The translations under genes and the position numbers were made by a program. Shown piece after piece: positions 15,219 to 25,076 of a DNA stretch of 64,000 bases. Position 1 is the stretch's first letter. Each line of letters opens with the position of its first letter. The notes below the pieces were generated by a model, which saw nothing but the letters and a program-made list of their open reading frames with translations, was not told the DNA's origin and ran no database searches. Source of the DNA: Eisenbergiella sp963559585 (GTDB lineage: Bacteria; Bacillota; Clostridia; Lachnospirales; Lachnospiraceae); NCBI GenBank assembly GCA_963559585.1, contig CAUWLJ010000004.1, positions 1 to 64,000 on the forward strand, given 5' to 3'.

Positions 15219-18200
15219 TCAGAAGCCCTCTGTCAGGCTCCCATTCTGTGTCCTTTTCATTCTTCCCTGCTCCACTGCCCTGCATACCACCTGGCTCATG
15301 CGGCCCGTAATCGCACTCCCTGCCCTGGCAAATCCCAGCTTCTGGGCAGCTGCACGGTTCAGCTCCTCCTCCGGAAGGCTGATCTGCTCCTCCAGAACCT
15401 CCAGCATGGCGTTCCGTATTTCCTGAAAGGGAATGTCCTCTATGCCGCGCCGCCCGCCATCCCCGTCCTCCACCCGGTAAACAGCATATTCCTCCGGCTC
15501 CTGTCCAGGGCTCCAGAGAAAGCTTCTTCCTCCCTCCTGCGTAACACTGTGGCTCACGCCGGCAAGAGCCTGGTCAAAAATACGCTCCACTCTGGCTCCG
15601 GCTCTGGAGATTCCCCAGGCGCCCAGCACTTTTTTCAGAAGAAGGCGGCGGCTGATGGGAGCCTCCTTTTCCAGAATCTCCCTGATTGTCTGTATGATCC
15701 GCTGCTGCATATCGGAACGGTAAAAGTCGTCAGCCGTACCCAGTACAGAAAGCGGTGCATCTATATAGGAAAGAGCACGGACAGGAGCATACTCCTTCTG
15801 CCCCGTCTTTTCCAGCGGCAAAATACTGGGCGGCAGGATGCCGGCCGTGGAAAGAAGGCGGCCGCTTTCCTTCCCGGCATGCTTTTCCCTCCTCCCTTCT
15901 TTTCCTTCTTCCGCTTCCCTGAGCGCCCGTCTCACCTTCTCCGCCACAGCGGCCGGGTCGTCCAGCCAGTCCAGCGTCCAAAGCCGCAGAAGCCTCCATC
16001 CCAGCCCCTCCAGCACCGCAGGCTGAAGCAGGAAACGGTCATGGGAGGTAACGGCCGCCAGACAGCTTCTCCCATCCAGAAGGATTCCCAAAAGGCAGGT
16101 ATCCCTCCGGGCGGGATCGACCACGCCGATGTCCACCCGGAGCCGGGAGACACCGATACTGCATCGTGTTTCATATCCCATGCCTTCAACAGCCTGGGCC
16201 ATCTCCCTGATCAGGCCATCCGTCTGCTTTTCTTCGGGCTCCTCCGTTTTGGGAAGGGCAGCCTGGCCCACAGCGGCATATTCCAGAAAACCTTTTAGTC
16301 CGGCCACTCCTTCTGAGCGGGTACGGGACAGATCCATCTGCTCCGGCCTGAGCGCCGAGTAAATCAGCATGGATTTTCTGGCACGGGAAATTGCCACATT
16401 CAGCCGCCTCCATCCTCCTTCCCGGTTCAGCGGCCCAAAATTCATGGAAATCCTCCCCTTCTCATCCGGGCCGTAACCGATAGAAAACAGGATAACATCT
16501 CTTTCGTCACCCTGCACGTTCTCCAGATTCTTCACAAAAACAGGTTCTTCCCTCTCTCTGTCCCATTCCTCCAGCTCAGGAGCTTTTCTGAATTCCTCCT
16601 GGAGCAGATCCTCAATCAGATTCCGCTGTGCGGAGCCGAACGTCACCACGCCGCAGCTTTCCTCCCGCAGTCGTTCATCCCGAAGACGGCGGACAAGCTC
16701 TGCCACTACAGCCTCCGCCTCTCCCCTGTTCTGGCGGCTCCCGCCCTTCTCATAGCAGCCCTCCACAGGGATCAGCCGCACTGCCTGTGCCTGATCACAG
16801 GGGGAGGGGAACGTATAAAGCCTGTTTTCATAATACCTTCTGTTGCTGTAGGCAATCAGGCTTTCATGGCGTGAGCGGTAATGCCACTTCAGATATTTCT
16901 GCGGCATGGAAATGGTCAGGCAGTCCTCCAGCAGGCTTTCCAGCTCTTCTCCTTCTTCCTCCTCTCCCTCCGGCCTGTTGGCAGAGAAAAACCGGGTAGG
17001 CGGAAGCTGTCTGGGATCTCCCACCACCACCACATTTCTGCCCCTGGCAATCGCTCCCACGGCCTCGCTGGTGGGAAGCTGGGAAGCCTCGTCAAAAATC
17101 ACCAGATCGAACAGCGGAAAAGAAGGGTCAAGGTACTGCGCCACGGAGATCGGGCTCATCAGCATACAGGGGCAAAGCCGTTTCAGCAGATTGGGAATCT
17201 GACGGAACAGGCGGCGCAGCGATATACGGCGGCCATTGCTCCGTATGGCCTTCTGCAGAATTCCCATTTCTGAGGAAGCGCAGCCAGGCGTTCCGGAAAC
17301 GGGAACCCTGGAGGACAGTCTGGCAGACAGCTCCTGAAGGGTCAGTCCCTGAAATTCCTCCATAATCCGGCTATACTGGGCAATGATGCTGTCATACTGT
17401 TTTCCCTGGAAATCAGCCAGAGCAGGATCCTCCTCTATCGTCTGAAGCAAAAGGGCATAGCTCAGGCCGCAGCGATAAGCCGGTTCCAGCTCCACAGGCT
17501 TTACGGCTCCCGACCGAAAGGCCTCACTCACATTGGACAGCCCCTCTCCACGCAGCCTGGAATCGATCTGGTTGAAGGCTGCCATATCCCTCAGTTCTGA
17601 AATATGGGCAAGACAGAGGTTCAGTACAGCCTCCAGCTTCTGCGGCCAGCCAGGGCGGGCAGAGGACTTTTCCCCGCCTTCTCTCCTTTCGCCCGTTCCG
17701 CCTATCTCCCATTCCAAAAAGGAGATCTCATACCTTCCTGCCAGATCGTCTGCCATCCGGCAGAAGGCTTCCAGACGGTCTGCGGCCTCTGCCAGTCCCA
17801 GGCTGTTTTCTGCAGAGCCAAATCCCTCTCCCCTTTCCACAATCCGGTATCCCTCCGGGAGCCTCTGACACAGACAGTGCAGTCTGTCCGTCTTTTCCAG
17901 TGCCGCCTCCAGCAGCTGCCAGTCCGTTAACGTCCCCTGATACAGCCCGCCCAGCAGAAAAACCAACTGCCCCGGCACTTCCTCCAACAGCCTTTTCTGG
18001 CCGTCTGCCAGCTCCAGCTCCTCATAGATGGCAGGCAGACTTTCCTTCGTCACCCTGTCGGGCGTTTTGGCATACGCGCGCAGCTCCTTTACCAGCAGGC
18101 GTTGTCCCACCCACCGCATGACCGGCCAGCTTTCCCCGCTTTTCTTCCAATCCTGCTGTGCCTGACGGACGGGATAGGAAAAAACGGATTCCTCAAAATC

Positions 18201-20156
18201 CTCCCGCAGACGGGCGCAGCGCTGCCCATACTCTTTTCCGGTAACGATCAGGCTTCGGATCTCCTCCCTCACCGTCTCGTAGTGGGGCGCCTGGAGCAGG
18301 GCGGACAGAAGGGGCGCAGGAAAGCGGAGCGCAGATACCAGCTCCAGCAGGGTATGGACAGAAGCTTCATCCTCCGTCCGATACTCCGCCCAGGCCTCCA
18401 GCAGCTCCAGATCACGCCCAGCCTGTCCGCAGGCGGACAGAAGCTTCTTCATATCGGCGGCCATTCCGTCCCGTATTTCCAGGGAGTATTCCCTGCATCC
18501 TATCCCGCGCAGAGGATGAATCCGGTAATCCCCGACTGCCTCCGCCGCCGTCCTGTATCGGAAGATCAATTCGTCCCAGGCATCCAGGCGTTCCCTTCCG
18601 ATGTGGAATAGCCCGCCCCCACAGACCACATCCCGGCGGCCGCAGTGAACCGCTTCCTCCTGAGAAGCGCATCCTGCCGCAGATCTTTTTTCCAGAAACG
18701 ACAGCTTCCCTTTATAGGCTTCATACCGTTTATAGGTCTCAATCATTTCATACAGGGACATACCGCATTCCCGCCTGCGGTGCATGGCGTCCACGATATG
18801 CCCCAGGCTGCTCCGCAGGCGTTCCAGCTTCTCTGCAGTCTCCCCATATTTTTCAGGCGGCTGCGTCCTGCCCAGCTCCAGAACCCTGTTCAGCTCCCTG
18901 AGCACCGTGGTTTTATTCGTTTTATTGGAATGCAGCTCCAGACAGAAGGGATCCAGCCCGATCTGGGACAGCCTTTTACGCACTACGTTCAGCGCGGCCA
19001 TCTTTTCTGCCACGAAAAGCACGCTCTGGCCATGGTAGAGCGCGTTTGCAATCATGTTGGCAATGGTCTGGGATTTTCCGGTTCCCGGAGGGCCGTGCAG
19101 GACGAAGCTCTGCCCCTTTGCCGCCGTACAGACAGCCGCAAGCTGAGAGGCATCGGCACTTAGCGGAACGACTGTGTCCTTCACCGAAATCTCCTGCTCC
19201 AGCTTCTCCTCCTCCACCATTTCGCCCATGGCAGTCCAGTCCATCTCCCCCCGAAGCAGGCCGGAAACTACCGGGCTTCGCTCCAGCTCCTCCCCCCGGC
19301 TGTGAATGTCGTTCCACATCACAAACTGCCCGAAGGAAAAAAGACCAAGAAAGGCGATCTCCTCCACCTCCCACCGTTTCCTGTCCCCAACCGCCCGGCG
19401 GACAGTCTGAAAAATCAGGGACAGATCCAGGCCATGCTCATCCTCAGGCAGAGGATCCAGGCCGGTGATGGAAACGCCATACTCCTGCCGCAGATATTCC
19501 AGCAGGGTAATATTGACCTGCGCCTCCTCCTGGCGGCTTCTGATCAGATACCTCTGCCCTCTGATCCGCTTCACCAGCTCCACCGGAACCAGAACCAGCG
19601 GCGCATAGCGGGCACGCTCCGCCCGGTCATCCTCAAACCAGCGCAGGAAACCCAGCGCCAGGTAAAGGGTATTTGTGCCATTCTCCTCCATACTCATCCT
19701 GGCTGAACGGTACAGCTCCTTTAAATGCTTCTCCAGCTCCGCTTCCTCCAGAAAAGTACGGAGTCTCCCTTTTTCAAGAGCCTCCCGGGCCGCCTCTGCC
19801 ATCTGTCCCCCGTTCTCCCGGTCTGTGCGGATTTCCTTTGCCTGCGCTGGCTGTGTCCATCCGGGCAGCGCCTCCAGAATAAGAAGCTCCCTCCCCTGCG
19901 CCAGTGCATCCTCCAATCCGGTCAGCTCTGCCGCCATGAGCTGGAGCGCCTTTTGGGTCACACGAAAATTCAAAAGGGTATTGCGCAGACTGAAATCCAA
20001 CAGCTCCCGCTCCCACAGCCGGCGGCGGGAAAAGCCGCTTTTCCCATCCCCGGCAGCGCTCTGAACCGCTGCGCCTGCCTGCCCCTTTGTGCCTGCCTCC
20101 TTCTCTGTATCTGCTCTCATCTCTGCTCCTGCCTGCTCCCGCAAAACTCTCTCCAT
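15219..20156 (-). CDS. DUF4011 / SF1 helicase / nuclease-like / DUF3320 protein
   Basis: A 1645-residue protein. The N-terminal part (about 45-330) has the DUF4011-like pattern LWERELLDFSLRNTLLNF. Then comes an SF1 (UPF1-like) helicase: Walker A GPPGTGKS at 355-362, Walker B VIFDEASQLP, VVVGDPRQLPPT, and the late motifs NLENVQGDERDVILFS and RRLNVAISRARKSM. A Vsr/MTES_1575-like endonuclease-fold segment follows (RVDIGVV...LLGILLDGRS..HDRFLLQPAVLEGLGW). The C-terminus (YIDAPLSVLG..) resembles DUF3320. The start at 20156 is preferred (AGGAGC upstream) over the GTG at 20177. It stands alone between chaperones and a drug-resistance module. The domain set is common in large putative nucleic-acid-processing or defence proteins; the actual role is unknown. 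Confidence 0.85.
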   Translation of the reverse strand: MERVLREQAGAEMRADTEKEAGTKGQAGAAVQSAAGDGKSGFSRRRLWERELLDFSLRNTLLNFRVTQKALQLMAAELTGLEDALAQGRELLILEALPGWTQPAQAKEIRTDRENGGQMAEAAREALEKGRLRTFLEEAELEKHLKELYRSARMSMEENGTNTLYLALGFLRWFEDDRAERARYAPLVLVPVELVKRIRGQRYLIRSRQEEAQVNITLLEYLRQEYGVSITGLDPLPEDEHGLDLSLIFQTVRRAVGDRKRWEVEEIAFLGLFSFGQFVMWNDIHSRGEELERSPVVSGLLRGEMDWTAMGEMVEEEKLEQEISVKDTVVPLSADASQLAAVCTAAKGQSFVLHGPPGTGKSQTIANMIANALYHGQSVLFVAEKMAALNVVRKRLSQIGLDPFCLELHSNKTNKTTVLRELNRVLELGRTQPPEKYGETAEKLERLRSSLGHIVDAMHRRRECGMSLYEMIETYKRYEAYKGKLSFLEKRSAAGCASQEEAVHCGRRDVVCGGGLFHIGRERLDAWDELIFRYRTAAEAVGDYRIHPLRGIGCREYSLEIRDGMAADMKKLLSACGQAGRDLELLEAWAEYRTEDEASVHTLLELVSALRFPAPLLSALLQAPHYETVREEIRSLIVTGKEYGQRCARLREDFEESVFSYPVRQAQQDWKKSGESWPVMRWVGQRLLVKELRAYAKTPDRVTKESLPAIYEELELADGQKRLLEEVPGQLVFLLGGLYQGTLTDWQLLEAALEKTDRLHCLCQRLPEGYRIVERGEGFGSAENSLGLAEAADRLEAFCRMADDLAGRYEISFLEWEIGGTGERREGGEKSSARPGWPQKLEAVLNLCLAHISELRDMAAFNQIDSRLRGEGLSNVSEAFRSGAVKPVELEPAYRCGLSYALLLQTIEEDPALADFQGKQYDSIIAQYSRIMEEFQGLTLQELSARLSSRVPVSGTPGCASSEMGILQKAIRSNGRRISLRRLFRQIPNLLKRLCPCMLMSPISVAQYLDPSFPLFDLVIFDEASQLPTSEAVGAIARGRNVVVVGDPRQLPPTRFFSANRPEGEEEEGEELESLLEDCLTISMPQKYLKWHYRSRHESLIAYSNRRYYENRLYTFPSPCDQAQAVRLIPVEGCYEKGGSRQNRGEAEAVVAELVRRLRDERLREESCGVVTFGSAQRNLIEDLLQEEFRKAPELEEWDREREEPVFVKNLENVQGDERDVILFSIGYGPDEKGRISMNFGPLNREGGWRRLNVAISRARKSMLIYSALRPEQMDLSRTRSEGVAGLKGFLEYAAVGQAALPKTEEPEEKQTDGLIREMAQAVEGMGYETRCSIGVSRLRVDIGVVDPARRDTCLLGILLDGRSCLAAVTSHDRFLLQPAVLEGLGWRLLRLWTLDWLDDPAAVAEKVRRALREAEEGKEGRREKHAGKESGRLLSTAGILPPSILPLEKTGQKEYAPVRALSYIDAPLSVLGTADDFYRSDMQQRIIQTIREILEKEAPISRRLLLKKVLGAWGISRAGARVERIFDQALAGVSHSVTQEGGRSFLWSPGQEPEEYAVYRVEDGDGGRRGIEDIPFQEIRNAMLEVLEEQISLPEEELNRAAAQKLGFARAGSAITGRMSQVVCRAVEQGRMKRTQNGSLTEGF

Positions 20157-20366
20157 GCTCTGCTCCTGTCCACGCACTGTTATGTACTTTTTTTGAAAAG
20201 ATATGCTTACCTGCCTGCCGAAGTTCTTTGACCTCCGGTTCCTCTGCTTTCATTATAGCGAAAATTCAGGCAGATACAATTTCTATTTCTCTCTGATGTG
20301 CTGTGTGCTATACTTTCATTACTATTTGCTTCCACATAAAATAAACGCTGAAAAGGATAGCTGTAT

Positions 20367-21050
20367 ATGCAGAAAATTATGATTATTGAGGATGAGCCTG
20401 CCGTCCGTCAGGAGCTTGCTCTCCTGCTTCAAAACGAAGGCTGGCAGGCCATCCCCGTAGAGCATTTCCACGATATTCCCGGACAGGCGGCTTCACTCAG
20501 ACCCGACCTGATTCTGCTGGATCTGAATCTGCCGGAAAAGGATGGTTTTACCCTGTGTGCCCAGCTGCGCAACAGGAAAAATACACCCATTATTTTCGTC
20601 ACCGGCCGCGAAAGCGCCATGGACGAGCTTCATGCCCTGAGCCTGGGCGGGGACGATTATATCACCAAGCCCTACAACATCCCTCTCCTTCTGGCCCGTA
20701 TCAGAGCTGTCCTCCGCCGGAGCACGACACAGGCTGCGCCGGATGTGATGCTGGTAAACGGGCTGGCTCTGGATCTGGCAAAAGGGATCATCACCAATAC
20801 AGACCGCCTGTCTGCAGATGCGGCCCAGACCGAACTGACCCGCAATGAGCTTCGGATCCTGGCTCACCTGATGAACCATCCGGGGCAGATCGTTTCCAGG
20901 GCCGATCTGATTGAGACGCTCTGGAACAGCCATATCTATATCGATGACAACACGCTGAGTGTGAATATGACGCGCCTGCGGGCTAAGCTGGCAGATCTGG
21001 GACTGCCGGACTACATCAGAACCCGTCGTGGGCTGGGGTATCAGATATGA
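20367..21050 (+). CDS. bceR: OmpR-family response regulator, BceR-like
   Basis: A 227-residue regulator. The receiver domain has Glu/Asp residues at 8-10 and phospho-acceptor Asp52 in LILLDLNLPEKDG, with Thr and Lys switch residues further on. A winged-helix DNA-binding domain fills the C-terminal 100 residues (ELTRNELRILAHLMNH..). It overlaps the downstream kinase gene by 4 nt. With the following kinase, ATPase and permease it forms the layout known as BceRS-BceAB, which senses and resists peptide antibiotics such as bacitracin. Assignment to Bce rests on synteny and on the short-sensor kinase. Confidence 0.87.
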   Translation: MQKIMIIEDEPAVRQELALLLQNEGWQAIPVEHFHDIPGQAASLRPDLILLDLNLPEKDGFTLCAQLRNRKNTPIIFVTGRESAMDELHALSLGGDDYITKPYNIPLLLARIRAVLRRSTTQAAPDVMLVNGLALDLAKGIITNTDRLSADAAQTELTRNELRILAHLMNHPGQIVSRADLIETLWNSHIYIDDNTLSVNMTRLRAKLADLGLPDYIRTRRGLGYQI

Positions 21051-22090
21051 AAATTCATGAATATATCTCCGACCATATGAGGGAGCTGATGCTTCCTCCG
21101 GGCTTCTTTGCAGCCTCCGCTGTTTTTCTGCTGGTTACAGGCACACAGGGGAGTGTTCTTGCTCTTCTTGCGCTCATCTGGCTGCTTTTTTTCCTAAGTA
21201 TGCACGCCAGACGTTACTGGAAGCAGCGCTCCCGTCTGAAGGAGCTGGAAAATATCATGGACAGGCTGGAACAGAAATACCTGTTTATAGAATGCCTCTC
21301 CGGAAAAGACGGCTGCACAGTACACGGCTGCGGAAATACGCTTTCTGCTTCCGTCAGGTATTACGAACGCAGGCTTTTCCACCTTCTCCGCCAGGCATCC
21401 GCCTCCATGACCGGAGCAGTATCGGAGGCCCAGGCTTCCTCCAGAGATTATCGGGAATATATTGAAAGCTGGGTGCACGAGGTGAAAGCCCCCATCACTG
21501 CAGCACAGCTGATCTGCCGCAGCGCTTCCCCCGATGTACGTCGGCGCATGGAAGGGGAGCTTGCCCGGATCAGCGCTCATGTGGAACGTGCCCTGTACTA
21601 TGCCAGGGCTGAAAATCCGGAAAAGGATTTTCTGATCCGCCGCATTTCTCTGCAACAGGTGATGGAGGAGGCCATCGGACAGCATCAGACGCTTCTGATC
21701 CAGAGCGGTATGCAGATCGAAATGGAAAGTCTGGATTATCCGGTATACACCGACGGCAAATGGCTGTGCTTCATTCTGGGCCAACTCCTGCAGAATGCTG
21801 TCCACTATCGCAGCAGCCACCCCGTCCTTACCCTTTCTGCCTCCAAAACAGAGAATCAGGTGAGCCTGACCGTCTCTGACAACGGAATTGGAATTCCCGC
21901 CCATGAACTCCCCAGGATTTTTGAGCGCGGATTTACGGGAAGTAACGGCAGGACGCGGGGCGGCTCCACCGGAATGGGACTGTATCTGTGCCGCAGGATG
22001 GCCAGTTTCCTCCAAATAGAGCTTTCAGCCAGCTCCCGGCCTGACAGCGGAACCTCCATCCTCCTTACCTTTCCTTCCAATCAATCCTGA
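21047..22090 (+). CDS. bceS: Intramembrane-sensing histidine kinase, BceS-like
   Basis: A 347-residue kinase with two N-terminal membrane helices (about 18-33 and 36-52) and almost no extracytoplasmic loop. This fits kinases that sense through a partner transporter. The phospho-acceptor is His144 in SWVHEVKAPI, and the ATP-binding boxes LGQLLQNAVHY, DNGIGIP and GGSTGMGLYL follow. It is translationally coupled to the regulator gene (ATGA overlap). A weak terminator follows. Confidence 0.9.
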   Translation: MKIHEYISDHMRELMLPPGFFAASAVFLLVTGTQGSVLALLALIWLLFFLSMHARRYWKQRSRLKELENIMDRLEQKYLFIECLSGKDGCTVHGCGNTLSASVRYYERRLFHLLRQASASMTGAVSEAQASSRDYREYIESWVHEVKAPITAAQLICRSASPDVRRRMEGELARISAHVERALYYARAENPEKDFLIRRISLQQVMEEAIGQHQTLLIQSGMQIEMESLDYPVYTDGKWLCFILGQLLQNAVHYRSSHPVLTLSASKTENQVSLTVSDNGIGIPAHELPRIFERGFTGSNGRTRGGSTGMGLYLCRRMASFLQIELSASSRPDSGTSILLTFPSNQS

Positions 22091-22150
22091 CAACCGCCCC
22101 TATTGGCTGAACCGGTACGGGAAATCTTTCAAAAATGTAACCTGAAACAG

Positions 22151-22181
22151 GGCAGATTCGATACCAGAGCTGCCTTTTTTT
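22151..22181 (+). terminator. Short Rho-independent terminator after bceS
   Basis: GGCAG (22151-22155) pairs with CTGCC (22170-22174) and is followed by seven T residues. The stem is short, so read-through into bceAB is likely. A TATAAT at 22185-22190 just downstream may belong to a bceAB promoter, but I see no good -35. Confidence 0.5.
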
Positions 22182-22212
22182 ATCTATAATATGGAAAATA
22201 ACAGTTCAGGAG

Positions 22213-22234
22213 CGTGTTTGAAAATCCATTCCCG
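22213..22234. repeat. 22-bp dispersed motif, copy 1
   Basis: A 22-nt word beginning CGTGTTTGAAAATCC is found exactly at 36815-36836 as well. Both copies are intergenic, here upstream of bceA and there downstream of pgi. The role is unknown. The rest of the 22091-22299 gap holds the terminator described and a possible promoter. Confidence 0.7.
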
Positions 22235-22299
22235 TTATATGGCAGTTTCCAGATACACTCCAACGCCGGACTGCTGTCATAAAAAGGGGGTTTTTACTC

Positions 22300-23052
22300 G
22301 TGCTTCATCTTGAAAATGTGGAAAAATACTATGGAAGTCAAAGCCATGTTACCAAAGCCGTAGACCGGGTCAGTTTCGATGTCCAGGACGGAGAGTTCAT
22401 TGCCATCATGGGAGCCTCCGGCAGCGGTAAGACCACTCTTTTAAACTGTATCTCCACCATAGACACGGCGAGCGCCGGAAAGATCCTTCTGGATGGAGAG
22501 GATGTGACAGCGCTTGCTCCGGACGAGCTGGCACGTTTCCGCCGGGAGCGCCTTGGTTTTGTTTTTCAGGATTCCAATCTGCTGGACACACTCACGCTGG
22601 AGGAAAATATCGGTCTGGCGCTCGCCATTCGTCATGGGGATCCTAAAACCGTGCAGAAACAGGTGCGGGAAATGGCAGAGCTTCTTGAAATCGCCGATGT
22701 GCTGGAGCAATTCCCCTATCAGGTTTCCGGCGGGCAGAAACAGCGGGCGGCCTGTGCCAGGGCCATGGTGGCCGGGCAGTCACTGATCCTTGCAGATGAA
22801 CCCACCGGGGCGCTGGATTCCAGAGCCGCCCGGAAACTTATGGAGCTGTTGGAGCGGATCAATCAGGAACGGAAGGCCACCATTCTGATGGTAACCCATG
22901 ATGCCTACAGCGCAAGCTTCGCCTCCCGTGTCCTTTTCCTCAAGGACGGCAGGCTGTTTAACGAGCTGCTCCGCATAAACCGGAAGCGCTCTGTGCTTTA
23001 TCATGAAATTCTGGACGTGCTTTCCCTGTTGGGAGGTGAACAATATGATTAA
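22300..23052 (+). CDS. bceA: ABC transporter ATP-binding protein, BceA-like
   Basis: A 250-residue MacB-type ATPase. Walker A GASGSGKTT is at about 38-46, the signature is VSGGQKQRAACARAM, and Walker B is LILADEPTGALDS. The start is a GTG at 22300 with AAGGGGG upstream. The end overlaps the permease gene by 8 nt. It powers the FtsX-like permease encoded next, and by analogy removes or releases cell-wall-directed peptides from their lipid target. Confidence 0.92.
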   Translation: MLHLENVEKYYGSQSHVTKAVDRVSFDVQDGEFIAIMGASGSGKTTLLNCISTIDTASAGKILLDGEDVTALAPDELARFRRERLGFVFQDSNLLDTLTLEENIGLALAIRHGDPKTVQKQVREMAELLEIADVLEQFPYQVSGGQKQRAACARAMVAGQSLILADEPTGALDSRAARKLMELLERINQERKATILMVTHDAYSASFASRVLFLKDGRLFNELLRINRKRSVLYHEILDVLSLLGGEQYD

Positions 23053-25060
23053 CTCAATTTCCCACTCCGATAACAGACGCCCTCGTTCTCCTTTCTGCCG
23101 AAGGGAAGGCTGCTGTATAACCCTGTCTGCCCTTTCTCTCAGAAACGCCAGGCGGCAGGCCCATGATTATCTGGTCTATTTCGCCACCATCCTGATGGCC
23201 GCTGCGCTGATCTATGCCTTTGACAGCCTGATTTTTTCCCAGGAGATCCGCACCCTGTCTGAGCTGCTGGACAGACTCCCCCTTGTGATCGGCCTCTCCA
23301 GCATCGTCGTCCTGGCTATCATCGGCTGGATGGTATACTACACGCTTCGTTTCATGCTCACCAAACGGGCTCGGGAATTTGGCACGTATATCCTGATCGG
23401 CCTGGAAAACCGGGAGGTTTCCCGCCTGTTCCTTCTGGAAAACATGATAGTGGGAGGAGCTGCCCTGGTTCTTGGCATCCTGGCCGGGAATCTGCTTTTT
23501 CAGGTTCTCCGCGCCCTTCTTCTGTCCATGTTCGACACATCCTATACCCTCAGCTTATCCCTTTCCATGGAAGCAGCGGGGCTGACCCTTCTCAGCTTCC
23601 TGCTGATCTATCTGCCCGCCCTGCTGTGCTGTACCCGGTCCATCCGCCGTATGTCCATCCATGATTTCCTGTCCATGGACAGACAGAATGACGAGGCTGT
23701 AATCCGCCGCGGTTCTACACGTCGCAGAATCTTTCTTTTCTCGCCCATCCTGGGCGCAGGAGGCTTTCTCATGCTGCTCACCAGAAGTCTCTTCCCCGGT
23801 ATTCTGGGAGCCGCCATGCTGATCCTTTTCCTGTACGGCTTTTTCATCAGCTTTTCCTCCGGCGTGCCCGCCTGGTTTGACAGGCATCCCCATCAAAAAT
23901 ATAAGGGGCTGGCCCTGCCTCTTTTCCGTTCCCTGTCTGCAAAGCTTGCTGCCACAGGAATCGTCATGGCCACCGTTTCCCTTCTCCTGACTGCCACCTT
24001 CCTCACAGAAGGGAGTGGGATACTGTTCCACATCCTGCTGCAGTACCGGGCAGAACAGACCACCTGCTTTGACCTGTTCCTCTCCTCACAGGAGCGGGGA
24101 TGGGACAATTTTCAGGACTACCAGGCCTGCATCGACAGCCGCCTTTCTGTCCGCTCCTCCCATCGGTATGCCGTCTATGAAGGGGACAATCTTCAGATCA
24201 CCAATTATGTGATCTCCCAGGAGGACTACTGGCAGTATTTCCCTGCGGATATTATAATGAAAAAAAGCGACTATGATACTCTCCGTGCCATGCTGGGATA
24301 CCCGGAGGCTTCCCTGGAGGAGGGCCATTTCCTGATACACTGTCTCCCCTATCTGGAAAAAAGCCTGTCCGCCTACACAGAACCGATTACGGTGGGCGGC
24401 CGGACGCTCCTTCCCCAGAGCGTATACACAGAATCCTTTACCCAGACCCTCTGGGATGGAAATGGACGCGGCTTTCTCATCGTTGTTTCTGACGAAGCCG
24501 TTTCCGGCCTTCCTATAAGCCGCCGTATGCTCGCCCTGCTCACTCAGGAGCCCCTCACGGAGACGGACTATGACGCCCTGTGCCGCATACGTGACGCCAA
24601 AGCCGGGAGCCCCGGCCACGATACCCTTTTCAGCCTCACCAAGGAAAGGCTGGAAGCCGCAGGCACAGGCGCCCTGCTGGTCTTTCCGCTTATCTATCTG
24701 GCTCTGGTGCTCACGATGGTTTCCTCCACCATCCTCACCATTCAGCAGCTTGCAGAAACCTCCCGTATGAAGGCCCAATTTTCCCTTCTTCACAAGCTGG
24801 GCACGGAGCCTGTGGAAATGCGGCGGACTCTGCGCAGACAATTCCTTCTTTTCTATGGCATGCCAGCGCTCCCGCCTCTGCTGATCGGTACCGGCTTCGT
24901 CCTTTCCCTGGGGAACTCCTTTGATCCAGGCGTGTTCACCGGAACCGGCGAGCTGGTGCAGATCACCGCCTGTATCGCGGGGATTTTCCTGACAGCCTAT
25001 CTGTTGTACGCATGGCTGGCGTATGAGAGCATGAGAAAGGACGTGATACCGGAAGGGTGA
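23045..25060 (+). CDS. bceB: FtsX-like ABC permease, BceB-like
   Basis: A 671-residue membrane protein with FtsX-type architecture: a first helix at about 45-65 (YLVYFATILMAAALIYAF), three helices by 240, further pairs, a large extracytoplasmic domain of about 200 residues (roughly 330-530), and three C-terminal helices. This large domain between helices is the hallmark of BceB permeases, which bind peptide antibiotics and signal to the kinase. The start ATG at 23045 has GGAGGTGA just upstream within the end of bceA. The pair is therefore co-translated. Confidence 0.9.
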   Translation: MINSISHSDNRRPRSPFCRREGCCITLSALSLRNARRQAHDYLVYFATILMAAALIYAFDSLIFSQEIRTLSELLDRLPLVIGLSSIVVLAIIGWMVYYTLRFMLTKRAREFGTYILIGLENREVSRLFLLENMIVGGAALVLGILAGNLLFQVLRALLLSMFDTSYTLSLSLSMEAAGLTLLSFLLIYLPALLCCTRSIRRMSIHDFLSMDRQNDEAVIRRGSTRRRIFLFSPILGAGGFLMLLTRSLFPGILGAAMLILFLYGFFISFSSGVPAWFDRHPHQKYKGLALPLFRSLSAKLAATGIVMATVSLLLTATFLTEGSGILFHILLQYRAEQTTCFDLFLSSQERGWDNFQDYQACIDSRLSVRSSHRYAVYEGDNLQITNYVISQEDYWQYFPADIIMKKSDYDTLRAMLGYPEASLEEGHFLIHCLPYLEKSLSAYTEPITVGGRTLLPQSVYTESFTQTLWDGNGRGFLIVVSDEAVSGLPISRRMLALLTQEPLTETDYDALCRIRDAKAGSPGHDTLFSLTKERLEAAGTGALLVFPLIYLALVLTMVSSTILTIQQLAETSRMKAQFSLLHKLGTEPVEMRRTLRRQFLLFYGMPALPPLLIGTGFVLSLGNSFDPGVFTGTGELVQITACIAGIFLTAYLLYAWLAYESMRKDVIPEG

Positions 25061-25076
25061 AGGGGAGACAGCCTCG

